Below, piece after piece: positions 8,276 to 16,410 of a stretch of DNA of 19,348 bases; positions within the stretch are counted from its first letter, which is position 1, and each line of letters starts with the position of its first letter. A program made the position numbers and the translations under genes. The notes beneath the pieces were generated by a model. It was not told the origin of the DNA. It made no database searches and saw only the letters and a list, made by a program, of their open reading frames with translations. This stretch comes from Candidatus Edwardsbacteria bacterium (GTDB taxonomy: Bacteria; Edwardsbacteria; AC1; EtOH8): NCBI GenBank assembly GCA_031082425.1, contig JAVHLB010000010.1, positions 58,319-77,666 on the forward strand. Direction: 5' to 3'.

Positions 8276-9583
8276 TTATTTGCGGCCGATCTTGACCACC
8301 TTGCCGCTTTTTATCTTCTTGGTGGCATTCCGGGTGTCCACCACCAGCTTGGCGTTCTTGACTATCATATTATAATCATAGCCGGTATGATCGGTGGTTA
8401 TCAGGATGCAGTCAACCGACTTGATCAGCTGTTGGGTCAGCTTGGTGGATCTCATTTTTTTCCATCCGGTCTCCAGCTCCGGCACGAAGGGATCGTTGTA
8501 GATCAGGGTCTTCACCTTGGGGGCCAGCAGTTCGATCACCTTGATGGCCGGGGAGCTGCGGACATCGTCGATGTCCCGCTTGAAGGCCACTCCCAGCACC
8601 AGCACTTTGGAACGGGAGGCGGCCATTCCCTTGTCGCTCAGGGCGGCGATCACCTTGTTGACCACGTGGTAAGGCATGTTCTCATTGGTCTCGGCCGCCA
8701 GTTCTATGAAGTCGGTGTGAAAGTCGTACTCCTTGGCCTTCCAGGCCAGGTAGTAGGGGTCGATGGGGATGCAGTGTCCCCCCAGCCCCGGCCCGGGATA
8801 GAAGGGCATGAATCCGTAAGGTTTGGTGGCGGCGGCATCCACCACCTCCCACATGTCAACCCGGTCCATCCTTTCGCACAGGCAGGCCAGCTCGTTGACC
8901 AGGGCGATGTTGACGCTGCGGAAGATGTTTTCCAGCAGTTTGGTCATTTCGGCGGTGGACGGAGAGGAGACCATCACTATCTTCTCGATGATCTGGCCGT
9001 ACATCAATTTGGCCATCTGGCCGCAGGCCGGGGTAAAGCCCCCCACCACGGTGGGGGTGGTGGCAGTGGTGAATTTCTGGTTGCCTGGATCTATCCGCTC
9101 CGGGGAGAAGGCCAGGTAAAAATCCCTGCCGGCTTTGAGGCCGGTCTTCTCCAGGATGGGCTTGACCACCTTGGTGGTGGTCTCCGGATAGGTGGTGCTT
9201 TTCAGGATGACCAGCATCCCCTTGTGAAGGTGCCTGGCAATGCCCTCTGTTGAATTAACGATGAAGCTGATATCGGGATCCTTGGTGGCGGTGAACGGCG
9301 TGGGAACGCAGATGTGGACTGCATCGCATTTTTTAAGGACACCGTAATCGGTGGTGGCCTTAAGCTTGCCTTGGGAGATCACCTCCTGGAGTTGTTTGTC
9401 ATCGACGTCGATGATGTAATTCTTTCCCTTATTGATATTGGCAACCTTCCTGGGGTCCAGATCAATGCCGATCACCTCAAAGCCCGCCCTGGCAAACTCC
9501 ACCGCCAGTGGCAACCCTACGTAACCCAGCCCGATCACCGCCACCCTGGCCTGGCGGGTCTGGATCTTTTGCTTAAGTTCCAT
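8276..9583 (-). CDS. wbpA: UDP-N-acetylglucosamine 6-dehydrogenase (WbpA-type nucleotide-sugar dehydrogenase)
   Basis: The 435-residue protein has the full UDP-sugar dehydrogenase layout. The N-terminal Rossmann motif is GLGYVGLP (about residues 18-25), a central dimer domain follows, and the catalytic cysteine is Cys271 in GLGGHCIPIDP. A C-terminal UDP-binding domain includes AFKRDIDDVRSSP. The FSPERIDPGN stretch and overall pattern match WbpA-type enzymes, which oxidise UDP-GlcNAc to UDP-GlcNAc uronic acid with two NAD+, rather than UDP-glucose dehydrogenases. A GlcNAcA-containing polysaccharide is therefore expected, but WecC-like UDP-ManNAc oxidation is a possible alternative. An AAGGTG ribosome site precedes the ATG. 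It is the last gene before the terminator at 8221-8254. Confidence 0.85.
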   Translation of the reverse strand: MELKQKIQTRQARVAVIGLGYVGLPLAVEFARAGFEVIGIDLDPRKVANINKGKNYIIDVDDKQLQEVISQGKLKATTDYGVLKKCDAVHICVPTPFTATKDPDISFIVNSTEGIARHLHKGMLVILKSTTYPETTTKVVKPILEKTGLKAGRDFYLAFSPERIDPGNQKFTTATTPTVVGGFTPACGQMAKLMYGQIIEKIVMVSSPSTAEMTKLLENIFRSVNIALVNELACLCERMDRVDMWEVVDAAATKPYGFMPFYPGPGLGGHCIPIDPYYLAWKAKEYDFHTDFIELAAETNENMPYHVVNKVIAALSDKGMAASRSKVLVLGVAFKRDIDDVRSSPAIKVIELLAPKVKTLIYNDPFVPELETGWKKMRSTKLTQQLIKSVDCILITTDHTGYDYNMIVKNAKLVVDTRNATKKIKSGKVVKIGRK

Positions 9584-9619
9584 GTTAGAACACCTTAAAA
9601 TGTATTTGGATGTTTATTG

Positions 9620-10630
9620 TTATCTCTCTTTGTACCAGCGGTCCTTGAAATCCTGGTACTCCCGCTTGCCCTCTTTGATGTCGCGCCACCACCTTTCGTT
9701 CTCCCTATACCATTTGATGGTCTCCTTGATGGCCGCATCAAAAGTGTGCCGGGGCTTCCAGCCCAGTTTAAGCATCTTGGAGATGTCCAGCGAATAGCGC
9801 CTGTCGTGCCCCGGCCGGTCCTGGACGTATTTTTTAAGGCTGGCCGGCTTGTTCAACTCCTTCAGGATGATATCGGTGATCTGGATATTCTCCATCTCCT
9901 GACCGCCCCCGATATTGTAGATATCCCCGGCCTGCCCGTGGTGCAGGATGAAATCTATGGCCTGGCAGTGATCCTCCACATACAGCCAGTCCCGGACGTT
10001 CCGGCCGTCGCCGTAGATGGGAAGCTCCCTGTCCTCCAGGGCATTGGTGACGAAGAACGGTATCAGCTTCTCCGGAAACTGATAGGGCCCGTAATTATTT
10101 GTGCAGCGGGTGACCCGGACATCCATTCCGAAGGTGGTGTGATAGGACAGGGCCAGCAGATCGCCGGCCGCCTTGGAGGACGAATATGGGCTGCGGGGGT
10201 CCAATTTGTCGGATTCCACCGATGATCCGGTCTCCACGCTGCCGTAGACCTCGTCGGTCCCGATCTGGATGAACCCCTTGACCCGGTGGCGGCGGGCATA
10301 TTCCAGCAGGGTATGGGTGCCGATGACATTGGTCTGGGTGAAGACGAAGGGATCGTCCACCGAGCGGTCCACGTGGGTCTCGGCGGCAAAATTGACCACC
10401 CATTCCACCCCCGGCATCAGGCCGTCGACCAGCCCGGCATCGCAGATATCGCCCTGAACGAACCGGTAATTCTTGTGGGATCGGATATCCTTGAGGTTCT
10501 CCGGATTCCCGGCATAGGTCAGCTTGTCCAGGTTGATGATATTATGATCCGGGTATTTGCCCAGCATCAACCGGACGAAATTGCTGCCGATGAACCCCGC
10601 CCCGCCGGTAATTAAAATTGTTTTGGCCAT
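9620..10630 (-). CDS. rfbB: dTDP-glucose 4,6-dehydratase
   Basis: The 336-residue protein is a typical extended short-chain dehydrogenase: GGAGFIGSN near the start, the catalytic TDE triad (about residues 125-127, TDEVYG) and Tyr149-xxx-Lys153 in SPYSSSKAAGD. TNNYGPYQFPEK and DGRNVRDWLYVEDH are RfbB hallmarks. It converts dTDP-glucose to dTDP-4-keto-6-deoxyglucose in the cytoplasm. Neither rfbA, which makes dTDP-glucose, nor rfbD, the rhamnose reductase, is in the window, so the final sugar is open. No strong Shine-Dalgarno is visible before the ATG at 10630. The gene lies between an RmlC-like gene and the dehydrogenase gene on the same strand. Confidence 0.95.
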   Translation of the reverse strand: MAKTILITGGAGFIGSNFVRLMLGKYPDHNIINLDKLTYAGNPENLKDIRSHKNYRFVQGDICDAGLVDGLMPGVEWVVNFAAETHVDRSVDDPFVFTQTNVIGTHTLLEYARRHRVKGFIQIGTDEVYGSVETGSSVESDKLDPRSPYSSSKAAGDLLALSYHTTFGMDVRVTRCTNNYGPYQFPEKLIPFFVTNALEDRELPIYGDGRNVRDWLYVEDHCQAIDFILHHGQAGDIYNIGGGQEMENIQITDIILKELNKPASLKKYVQDRPGHDRRYSLDISKMLKLGWKPRHTFDAAIKETIKWYRENERWWRDIKEGKREYQDFKDRWYKER

Positions 10631-10707
10631 GATCGATACAGTTGGAGGTTTACAGTTCTGCGTTTTTCGTTCCCATTGACCAGTTCCCTGTAATCAGGTC
10701 CCTGAAG

Positions 10708-11163
10708 TCATCCGTCCTTGCGGTCCCATTTATAGGGCACATCGTTCTGGTGGGGGTCGAGCCGATATTCGTCGGGCTGGGAATAATTGTAGGCCTCGGA
10801 GGGGCAGTTGATCACCATGGCCTCATCGCCGGAGACGCATTTCCATCCGTGGTAGACGCCCTTGGGAACCTGCACCAGCATGGGGTTATGCTCGCCGATG
10901 AAGAATTCGTTGACCTGGCCGTTGGTGGCCGAGTTTTCGCGGTTGTCGAACAGCACCAGCTTCAGCATGCCCTTTACGCAGACGATGTTATCGGTCTGGG
11001 CCTTGTGATAATGCCACCCCTTGACCACCCCGGGATAGGTGGTGCTGAGGTAGACCTGGCCGAATTTTTGGAAGACCTCGTCGTCGCAGCGCAATATCTC
11101 CATCAGCCGGCCTCGCTCATCGGGAATGACCTTCAGTTTTTTTATCTTGACGCCTTCGATCAT
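10708..11163 (-). CDS. RmlC-like cupin (dTDP-4-dehydrorhamnose 3,5-epimerase-related)
   Basis: The 151-residue protein is a short single-domain cupin of the RmlC-related group. KGWHYHK (about residues 48-54) carries the candidate catalytic histidine and lysine, and it ends with PDEYRLDPHQNDVPYKW, a signature of the shorter relatives. Standard RmlC is about 180 residues, and its catalytic tyrosine appears to fall at Ile or Asn in AMVINCPSEAY by my hand alignment. A 3,5-epimerase role is therefore not assured, and a different 4-keto sugar isomerase is possible. The ATG at 11163 has a GGGAG site 8 bp upstream. It follows the reductase gene by about 29 bp and precedes rfbB by about 77 bp, consistent with one operon. 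Confidence 0.72.
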   Translation of the reverse strand: MIEGVKIKKLKVIPDERGRLMEILRCDDEVFQKFGQVYLSTTYPGVVKGWHYHKAQTDNIVCVKGMLKLVLFDNRENSATNGQVNEFFIGEHNPMLVQVPKGVYHGWKCVSGDEAMVINCPSEAYNYSQPDEYRLDPHQNDVPYKWDRKDG

Positions 11164-11192
11164 TTTACTGCTCCCAAACAGATGGTTTTAAA

Positions 11193-12131
11193 TTATACCC
11201 GGTCCAGCCAATACTGATAAAGTTCCCTCAGCGTCCGCTCGATCCCATATTCCGGCTGCCAGCCGGTCTGCCGGCTGATCTTGCCGTTGTCGCCCCACAA
11301 TATCGGAAGGTCCAGGGGACGGAACCTCTGGGGGTCGGTCCGAACCTCTATCTTTTTGCCCGATAACTTTATCAACATCTCCAGAGCCTGCTGAATGGTG
11401 ATGTTCTTGCCCGAGCAGACATTGTAAACCTCCCCGGGCTGGCCCGCTTCAGCCAGCAGAACGTAGGCCTTCACTATGTCCCTTACATCCGAGATGTCAC
11501 GCCGGGCGCTGAGGTTTCCCACCAGGACCACCGGATCGCTCCCGTGTTTTGCGATCCCGGCTATCTGCCGGGCAAAACTGGGCAGGGCGAACATCTCCGG
11601 CTGCCCCGGACCGGTATGCGGGAAGGCCCTGGCCACTATCGTATTCATCTGATAGGAGTGAAAATACTGGATGGCCAGCTGCTCCTGGGATATCTTGCTG
11701 ACGGCGTACGGGCTGGCGGCGTTGTAGGGATGGTCCTCCTGGACCGGATCGGAGGTGTCGGTCAGGCCGTAGACCTCGCAGGAGCTGACCATCACCAATT
11801 TACATTCCGGGACGGTTCTCCGCATCTCCTCCAGCAGGTTCACCAGGCCGATGACGTTTATCTCAAAGGTGTCCACCGGCTTTTGGAATGATACGGCCGG
11901 TGAGCTCTGGGCCGCCAGGTGGTACAGGCATTGGGGCCTGGCGGTGGCCAGCGCCTGGCGCAGCCCCTGGCCGCTCCGCAGGTCTATCCGGAAAAGGGCG
12001 CAGCTATCTTTGAGCTCTCCCACCGCCGGCTCATCAAAATAACTACCGGAGACCTCATGCCCGGCGGATATCAGATGCCGGGCCAGATGATGGCCCACAA
12101 AACCCTCTATGCCGGTGATGAAAACCCTCAC
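11193..12131 (-). CDS. rmd: GDP-4-keto-6-deoxy-D-mannose reductase-like epimerase/reductase
   Basis: The 312-residue extended SDR protein has GIEGFVGHH at the N-terminus, SSCEVYG (about residues 116-122) and Tyr142-xxx-Lys146. The stretches HTGPGQPEMFALPSFARQI and GNLSARRDISDVRD, and later VYNVCSGK, match Rmd, which reduces the Gmd product to GDP-D-rhamnose. In Rmd the HTGPGQ motif is usually preceded by Asn; here it is Pro171. The start is a GTG that overlaps the gmd stop by four bases (GTGA), which supports coupling with gmd and hence the GDP-sugar pathway. GDP-6-deoxy-talose formation is a less likely alternative. Confidence 0.82.
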   Translation of the reverse strand: MRVFITGIEGFVGHHLARHLISAGHEVSGSYFDEPAVGELKDSCALFRIDLRSGQGLRQALATARPQCLYHLAAQSSPAVSFQKPVDTFEINVIGLVNLLEEMRRTVPECKLVMVSSCEVYGLTDTSDPVQEDHPYNAASPYAVSKISQEQLAIQYFHSYQMNTIVARAFPHTGPGQPEMFALPSFARQIAGIAKHGSDPVVLVGNLSARRDISDVRDIVKAYVLLAEAGQPGEVYNVCSGKNITIQQALEMLIKLSGKKIEVRTDPQRFRPLDLPILWGDNGKISRQTGWQPEYGIERTLRELYQYWLDRV

Positions 12132-13093
12132 TTCATCCGGTTTTTATAGATTTTTAAGTCGGCATCGACCATCATTTTCACCAGCTCCTCAAAGGGCACC
12201 TTGATCTCCCATTTGAGGGCCTTCTGGGCCTTGGTGGAATCGCCCAGCAGCAGGTCCACCTCGGCCGGGCGGACGAACCGCTGGTCGATCTTGACGTAAT
12301 CGTTGTAATCCAGACCGACATGCTCGAAAGCGATCTGGCAGAAATCCCGCACCGAATGGGTCCGGCCGGTGGCGATCACATAATCGTCGGGCTGCGGCTG
12401 CTGCAGCATCAGCCACATGGCCCGCACATAGTCGCCGGCAAAGCCCCAATCCCGCTTGGCGTCCAGGGTCCCCAGCCGAAGCTCCTTCTCCAGGCCCAGC
12501 TTGATCCGGGCCACGGCATCGGTGATCTTCTTGGTGACGAACTCCTTGCCCCTTCTGGGCGATTCGTGGTTGAACAGGATGCCGGAGCAGGCAAAGATAT
12601 TGTAGGATTCGCGGTAGTTGATGGTGATCCAATGGCCGTAGACCTTGGCCACGCCGTAGGGGCTGCGGGGATAGAACGGGGTCAGTTCGGTCTGCGGCGT
12701 CTCCCGGACCTTGCCGAACATCTCCGAGCTGGAGGCCTGGTAGAATTTTATCCTGGGATTCACCAGCCGAATGGCCTCCAGCATCCGGGTCACCCCCAGG
12801 GCGGTGAACTCCCCGGTGAGGACCGGCTGGTCCCAGGAGGTGGGGACGAACGACTGGGCGGCCAGGTTGTAGACCTCGTCGGGGTTCGCCTGCTTGATCA
12901 CGTTGATCATGGAAAGCTGGTCCAGCAGATCCGCCTGCACCAGTTGAACCCGGTCCTTGATATGCTCTATCCGTTCAAAATTCTCGGTGGAGGCCCGGCG
13001 CACCATGCCGTAGACCTGGTAGCCCTTCTCTAAAAGAAAATCGGCCAGGTACGATCCGTCCTGCCCGGTGATTCCGGTAATCAAAGCTTTCAT
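12128..13093 (-). CDS. gmd: GDP-mannose 4,6-dehydratase
   Basis: The 321-residue protein is a clear Gmd: GITGQDGSYLADFLLEKGY at the N-terminus, VRRAST, the catalytic SSSEMFG (about residues 121-127) and Tyr146-xxx-Lys150, then LFNHESPRRG and GTLDAKRDWG. It converts GDP-mannose to GDP-4-keto-6-deoxymannose. With the overlapping rmd gene the product should be GDP-D-rhamnose. The ATG at 13093 is preceded by a modest AGGT site. It is the first gene of the nucleotide-sugar unit that ends at the terminator at 8221-8254. I found no convincing promoter in the 208 bp upstream, between gmd and the tRNA gene. Confidence 0.95.
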   Translation of the reverse strand: MKALITGITGQDGSYLADFLLEKGYQVYGMVRRASTENFERIEHIKDRVQLVQADLLDQLSMINVIKQANPDEVYNLAAQSFVPTSWDQPVLTGEFTALGVTRMLEAIRLVNPRIKFYQASSSEMFGKVRETPQTELTPFYPRSPYGVAKVYGHWITINYRESYNIFACSGILFNHESPRRGKEFVTKKITDAVARIKLGLEKELRLGTLDAKRDWGFAGDYVRAMWLMLQQPQPDDYVIATGRTHSVRDFCQIAFEHVGLDYNDYVKIDQRFVRPAEVDLLLGDSTKAQKALKWEIKVPFEELVKMMVDADLKIYKNRMK

Positions 13094-13301
13094 AAATTAC
13101 CTGTTTTTATATTTATTGATATTCAGACCTGTTGTTGGTGATATTCATTCCTAAAATTTCAACAGCCCTGCCTGGAGAAGCCGGTTGCCCGGTCAATTCT
13201 GGCTTGGCCGGCAGAGAACCCCACCGCTCCGCTTTCCTGGGTTCTTATTTACTGCCTGGCGCCCGCCGGTGCCGGACCATAGCCCGGCAGGTTTGGAATA
13301 A

Positions 13302-13389
13302 TGGCGGAGAGACTGGGATTTGAACCCAGGATACCTTGCGGTATACACGCTTTCCAGACGTGCTCCTTCGGCCGCTCGGACATCTCTCC
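13302..13389 (-). tRNA. tRNA-Ser (anticodon GGA)
   Basis: The minus-strand sequence folds as a class II tRNA with a long variable arm. The 7-bp acceptor GGAGAGA pairs with TCTCTCC, and G73 and CCA are encoded. The anticodon loop CTGGAAA is closed by a CACGT/GCGTG stem, and the T-arm contains GGTTCAAATCC. The length is 88 nt including CCA. The GGA anticodon reads UCC and UCU serine codons. It stands alone between gmd and the TldE-like gene. Confidence 0.96.
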
Positions 13390-13403
13390 GTTTTTGATAA
13401 TCG

Positions 13404-13433
13404 TATATAGATATTAGATCACCGGGTTCTCAA
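13404..13433 (-). promoter_or_regulatory. Candidate promoter for tRNA-Ser
   Basis: On the minus strand TTGAGA (13428-13433) and TATATA (13404-13409) are separated by 18 bp, about 14 bp before the mature tRNA 5' end. The hexamers are imperfect and the region is A+T-rich, so this is tentative. Confidence 0.4.
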
Positions 13434-13461
13434 TATTTATTTTTCAGCCCGGCATTCAAGA

Positions 13462-14823
13462 TCAGAATTCGGTGGCCCCGCTGAAATTGAAGCTCTCCAG
13501 CTTTAAGGCCGGGACCAGGATGCCGTTGGCAAAGCGGTTGCCATAAGCATTGTCCTCGGTCACCAGGCTGGTCTTCCTGGAGATGGCGGATACCTTGGAC
13601 AGGGTTTTCAAAACGCTCTCGGTGAACCGAAGGTTCTTGACCGGCTTGGTTATCTTTCCGTTTTCTATCAGGAAGGTCCCGTCGCGGGTCATCCCGGTCA
13701 GGGACACCTGCATGGGATCGATCAGGTTGCAGTAATGGAACCGGGTGACATAGATGCCGCGCTCGGTGGTGCTGATCATTTCTTCGATCGATGACCGGCC
13801 GCCCTTCATCTCCAGGTTCAGGGCCATGGGAAAGTAGGCCGGGGCCGGCAGGGCATGGCCAGTGGATCTTTTATTTTCCTTATACGCCGTGTAGGAATCG
13901 TAGACCACCCCTTTGGCAATGCCCTGGTCTATCAGGGTCACCTTCTGTTTGGGCACCCCCTCGAAATCGAAGGGAAAGGCAAAGCCTTTTTTATTGTAAG
14001 GATCGTCTAAAATGGTGATCTGGGGATCTACCACCGGCTGGCCTATATTCAGGCCGATGAAGCTGCGCCCCTCCTGAACCGCCATGGCCGAGAACCCGGT
14101 GTAGTTCATGAATTCCACCAGGGTGTACACCGCCATGGCCTCCAGGATCACCGGATAGCGCCCGGGCTTGATGTCGGCCGGGTTCCGGCTGTCCACCGCT
14201 TTTTTGACCGCGCTGTCGGCGATGGCGTCGATGTTTATCTTCCCTGCATCGCGGGAGGCCCCCTGGCCGTAGCCCGAACCGGTATCGCTCATCACTACGG
14301 TGTTGAGATTGGCGTCGGTGGAACAATTGTATTGCATTACGCCCAGCGAATTGGCGATGCCGATCTCCACCGTTCCGGTGCTGAAAGCCCCGAAGGCCCT
14401 GGCCTTATGCTTCTCCGCTTTGCGGCAAATCCTGCCCACCGCTTCGGCCCTTTGGGCCGGAGTGATCTGGGCCGTTTCCTCCACATAAAGATCGGGCGCC
14501 TGGCGGCCGGCTTTTTCCGGGCCGGGCAGGGATACGAAATCGGGGTTATCGTGCTGCAGTTTGGCGATGCTGCAGGCCTGGGATACCGTATCCCGGATGC
14601 TCTGCTCGGTGAGTATGTTGCTGGAGGCCATCCCTATCTTCTGGCCGAATACCGCCCGCACCGATATGGTCCCGTTGCGCTGGGCCACATTCTGGTGGAT
14701 GTAGGAATTGGCGAAGCGGGTCAGGGCCGAATCCTCGGCGGTTATGAAGACCTCTGTCTGGTCGGCCCGGGAGGCGGACAGCGCCAGCCGGAGCATCTTT
14801 TTTATTTTAGCCTGCCCGTACAT
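13462..14823 (-). CDS. TldE/PmbA-like protein (TldD/PmbA family)
   Basis: The 453-residue protein matches the TldD/PmbA family in length and layout, including the GTISVRAVFGQKIGMASSN region near residue 50 and the conserved C-terminal GMTRDGTFLIENGKITKPVKNLRF. The metalloprotease motif HExxxH of TldD is not present; the region expected to hold it reads VYTLVEFMNYTGFSA (about residues 233-246). That makes it the non-catalytic TldE/PmbA-type partner. TldD/TldE complexes degrade unfolded peptides and process antitoxins or modified peptides. No tldD lies next to it here. It has its own strong promoter at 14857-14885 and a GGGAG ribosome site. Confidence 0.87.
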   Translation of the reverse strand: MYGQAKIKKMLRLALSASRADQTEVFITAEDSALTRFANSYIHQNVAQRNGTISVRAVFGQKIGMASSNILTEQSIRDTVSQACSIAKLQHDNPDFVSLPGPEKAGRQAPDLYVEETAQITPAQRAEAVGRICRKAEKHKARAFGAFSTGTVEIGIANSLGVMQYNCSTDANLNTVVMSDTGSGYGQGASRDAGKINIDAIADSAVKKAVDSRNPADIKPGRYPVILEAMAVYTLVEFMNYTGFSAMAVQEGRSFIGLNIGQPVVDPQITILDDPYNKKGFAFPFDFEGVPKQKVTLIDQGIAKGVVYDSYTAYKENKRSTGHALPAPAYFPMALNLEMKGGRSSIEEMISTTERGIYVTRFHYCNLIDPMQVSLTGMTRDGTFLIENGKITKPVKNLRFTESVLKTLSKVSAISRKTSLVTEDNAYGNRFANGILVPALKLESFNFSGATEF

Positions 14824-14856
14824 GAAAATATCTCCCGGATGTAACTAAGAGGTGTG

Positions 14857-14885
14857 ATTATATCAATAATTGAATTTAAGGTCAA
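14857..14885 (-). promoter_or_regulatory. Sigma70-type promoter for the TldE-like gene
   Basis: On the minus strand TTGACC (14880-14885) is followed after exactly 17 bp by a perfect TATAAT (14857-14862). Transcription would start about 27 nt before the ATG at 14823. The gene is thus expressed independently of the DUF4139 gene upstream. Confidence 0.78.
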
Positions 14886-14937
14886 GCAGAATAAACGCTT
14901 TGCCGGGGAGGTTGGGCAGAAATCAGAGCCCAAAGGC

Positions 14938-16293
14938 TCACCACTTGCTGCGGTAGGTATAGTTCAGCACCGTCTCGCCGTCCCTGGCCACCGGGATGAC
15001 GAACTCTATCGTGGTGGCGTCCTTCTTGAGATATTTATGGGAATTCTGGGTGATCTTCCAGTCGCCGGATAGGTGCTCCACCACCACAATCTCGGCCGAT
15101 TCGTCCTTGTGGTTCCGCAGTTTCACTTCGATGGTCTGCTCCTGGGTGCGGTCGTTTATCCGCTTGTAATCCTTCTGACTCCTCTCCCCCACCAGATCGA
15201 AGGCATTGCCCAGAAAGATCCGCAGCTTCTCGTCCTTGGGAGTGTGGCCGATCAGGTCCTCGCCGATGAACTGCTGGGTCCCGTCGCTGTCGAGCTTGTA
15301 GGTGCGCACCTTGCCGGCCGGCAGGGCCATCCCCAGCCCCGAAGCCTTGTCGTTGCGGAACTCCAGGTTGACCCTGATGTCCCTGGCGTTAAAGGCCCCG
15401 TCGTAAATATAGACCTTTTTGATCTTGACCTCGGCGTTGGGGAACAGCGACACCTGCTTGATCTGGTTGTCGGACACCGTGGCCCGGCGCTGCAGAGTGT
15501 ACAGGTGATATTCGAAGAAAGCCTTCTCCTCGAACTGCGGGGCGGCTTCGGCCAGTGAGCTCTTATCCATGCGACCGGTCCTCAACTGTGGCAGGGATTG
15601 AATCCGGTTGACATCGCCGGCTATCAGCTTGAGTTTGGCATTTTCATAGGAGGCCCCGGAGCGGTTGTCCAGCGACACCCAGGCCCCCAGGTTGAGGCTC
15701 TTCTCATCCTGGTCCAGCACCGCCACATACTCGGCGTGCCATCTGATCCCGCCGGTCATGTAGGATATCTGGCATTCCTGGTCTTTCGGCCCCCGGTTGT
15801 CGGCCAGCCAAACCAGGGTGGGCTTGGTGATCAGTCCCTGGGGCAGGCTGGGGAACTCGATATTCTGCAGGTTGTCGGTCAGCCGCAAGGTGATGATGTT
15901 CCCCCCGGTGTTGAGCACGATATTGGACCCGTCGTGGGACATCAGGATTCCCTCGTAGGTCTTGCCCAGGGAGGAGATCACCCTTATCTTCTGGTCTATA
16001 TACCGCTCCATCAATTTGGCCGGGCTGACCAGGTCGAACTGGTAGTTCTGCTCCAGGATGGCCACCTTGTCCGGCGAGGTCAGCGATTTGAAGTGCACCG
16101 AGGTGGGGTCGATCTGCGATGGTACGTCGCTCAGCCGGAGCTCCGATCTGCCGCTGCCGATCCTCAGGTTTCTGACCTCGGTGACCAGCCCCAGGTCGCT
16201 GTTATATACGGTCAGGCTGATGTCCTTCCTCTCCTGGCCGGCTGCCGGCAGGCAGGCCAGGATTGTCAGACCGGTGATCAATAGCTTCTTCAT
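14938..16293 (-). CDS. Secreted DUF4139-family protein
   Basis: The 451-residue protein has a Sec signal peptide (MKKLLITGLTILACLPAAGQ) followed by an N-terminal beta-rich region with LTVYNSDLGLVTEVRNL. The C-terminal half has GGIRWHAEYVAVLDQ, ANLK/LIAGDVNR-like text and VEHLSGDWKI, all recognisable as the DUF4139 family of exported or envelope proteins. The biochemical function of this family is not established, and I assign none. I chose the ATG at 16293 because GGAAGGGG sits just upstream and the signal peptide starts there. An in-frame start 54 bp further upstream would add a polar extension and would overlap the -10 region. Its promoter is at 16326-16354, divergent from the Rnf-like operon. 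Confidence 0.85.
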   Translation of the reverse strand: MKKLLITGLTILACLPAAGQERKDISLTVYNSDLGLVTEVRNLRIGSGRSELRLSDVPSQIDPTSVHFKSLTSPDKVAILEQNYQFDLVSPAKLMERYIDQKIRVISSLGKTYEGILMSHDGSNIVLNTGGNIITLRLTDNLQNIEFPSLPQGLITKPTLVWLADNRGPKDQECQISYMTGGIRWHAEYVAVLDQDEKSLNLGAWVSLDNRSGASYENAKLKLIAGDVNRIQSLPQLRTGRMDKSSLAEAAPQFEEKAFFEYHLYTLQRRATVSDNQIKQVSLFPNAEVKIKKVYIYDGAFNARDIRVNLEFRNDKASGLGMALPAGKVRTYKLDSDGTQQFIGEDLIGHTPKDEKLRIFLGNAFDLVGERSQKDYKRINDRTQEQTIEVKLRNHKDESAEIVVVEHLSGDWKITQNSHKYLKKDATTIEFVIPVARDGETVLNYTYRSKW

Positions 16294-16325
16294 TTTACCC
16301 CTTCCTGATTTGATGGTTGGTTTTA

Positions 16326-16354
16326 AGTATAGGTTATAAATTTTCATTAGTCAA
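16326..16354 (-). promoter_or_regulatory. Sigma70-type promoter for the DUF4139 gene
   Basis: On the minus strand TTGACT (16349-16354) and TATACT (16326-16331) are separated by 17 bp, giving a leader of about 26 nt. Both hexamers are identical to those of the divergent plus-strand promoter at 16411-16439. Confidence 0.78.
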
Positions 16355-16365
16355 GGGTTATCATC

Positions 16366-16410
16366 GGCCGTTCGCTTTGCCCAAGCTGCCGTTAGGCCGT
16401 TCGTTTTGCC
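16366..16410 (+). repeat. Two 16-bp direct repeats between divergent promoters (candidate operator)
   Basis: GGCCGTTCGCTTTGCC (16366-16381) and GGCCGTTCGTTTTGCC (16395-16410) differ at one base and are 29 bp apart start to start. The second copy abuts the -35 of the rightward promoter, and the first lies 11 bp from the -35 of the leftward promoter. A third GCCGTT core occurs at 16389-16394. The placement suggests a regulator binding site for both units; the binding protein is unknown. Confidence 0.65.

Noticed and set aside
8162..9253. Long plus-strand open frame (363 codons)
   Set aside because: It is antisense to the dehydrogenase gene; its His/Gly/Leu-rich, low-complexity translation has no recognisable domain and reflects codon bias of the real gene.
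12320..13033. Plus-strand open frame opposite gmd
   Set aside because: Shadow of gmd: no domain, no ribosome site, and gmd is unmistakable.
13205..13301. Inverted repeats AGAACCC/GGGTTCT and TGCCGG/CCGGCA between tRNA-Ser and gmd
   Set aside because: Stems are 6-7 bp in G+C-rich DNA without T-runs; one has a 17-nt loop. Not enough to call a terminator or riboswitch.
13094..13301. Promoter for gmd
   Set aside because: TTGACC and TTGAAA hexamers occur, but neither has a -10 box at 16-18 bp, so no promoter is called.
14926..14939. Hairpin GAGCC/GGCTC at the end of the DUF4139 gene as terminator
   Set aside because: The stem has only 5 bp, overlaps the stop codon and lacks a T-run.
15073..16284. 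Plus-strand open frames opposite the DUF4139 gene
   Set aside because: Antisense shadows with biased Val/Leu/Gly/Gln composition and no family resemblance.
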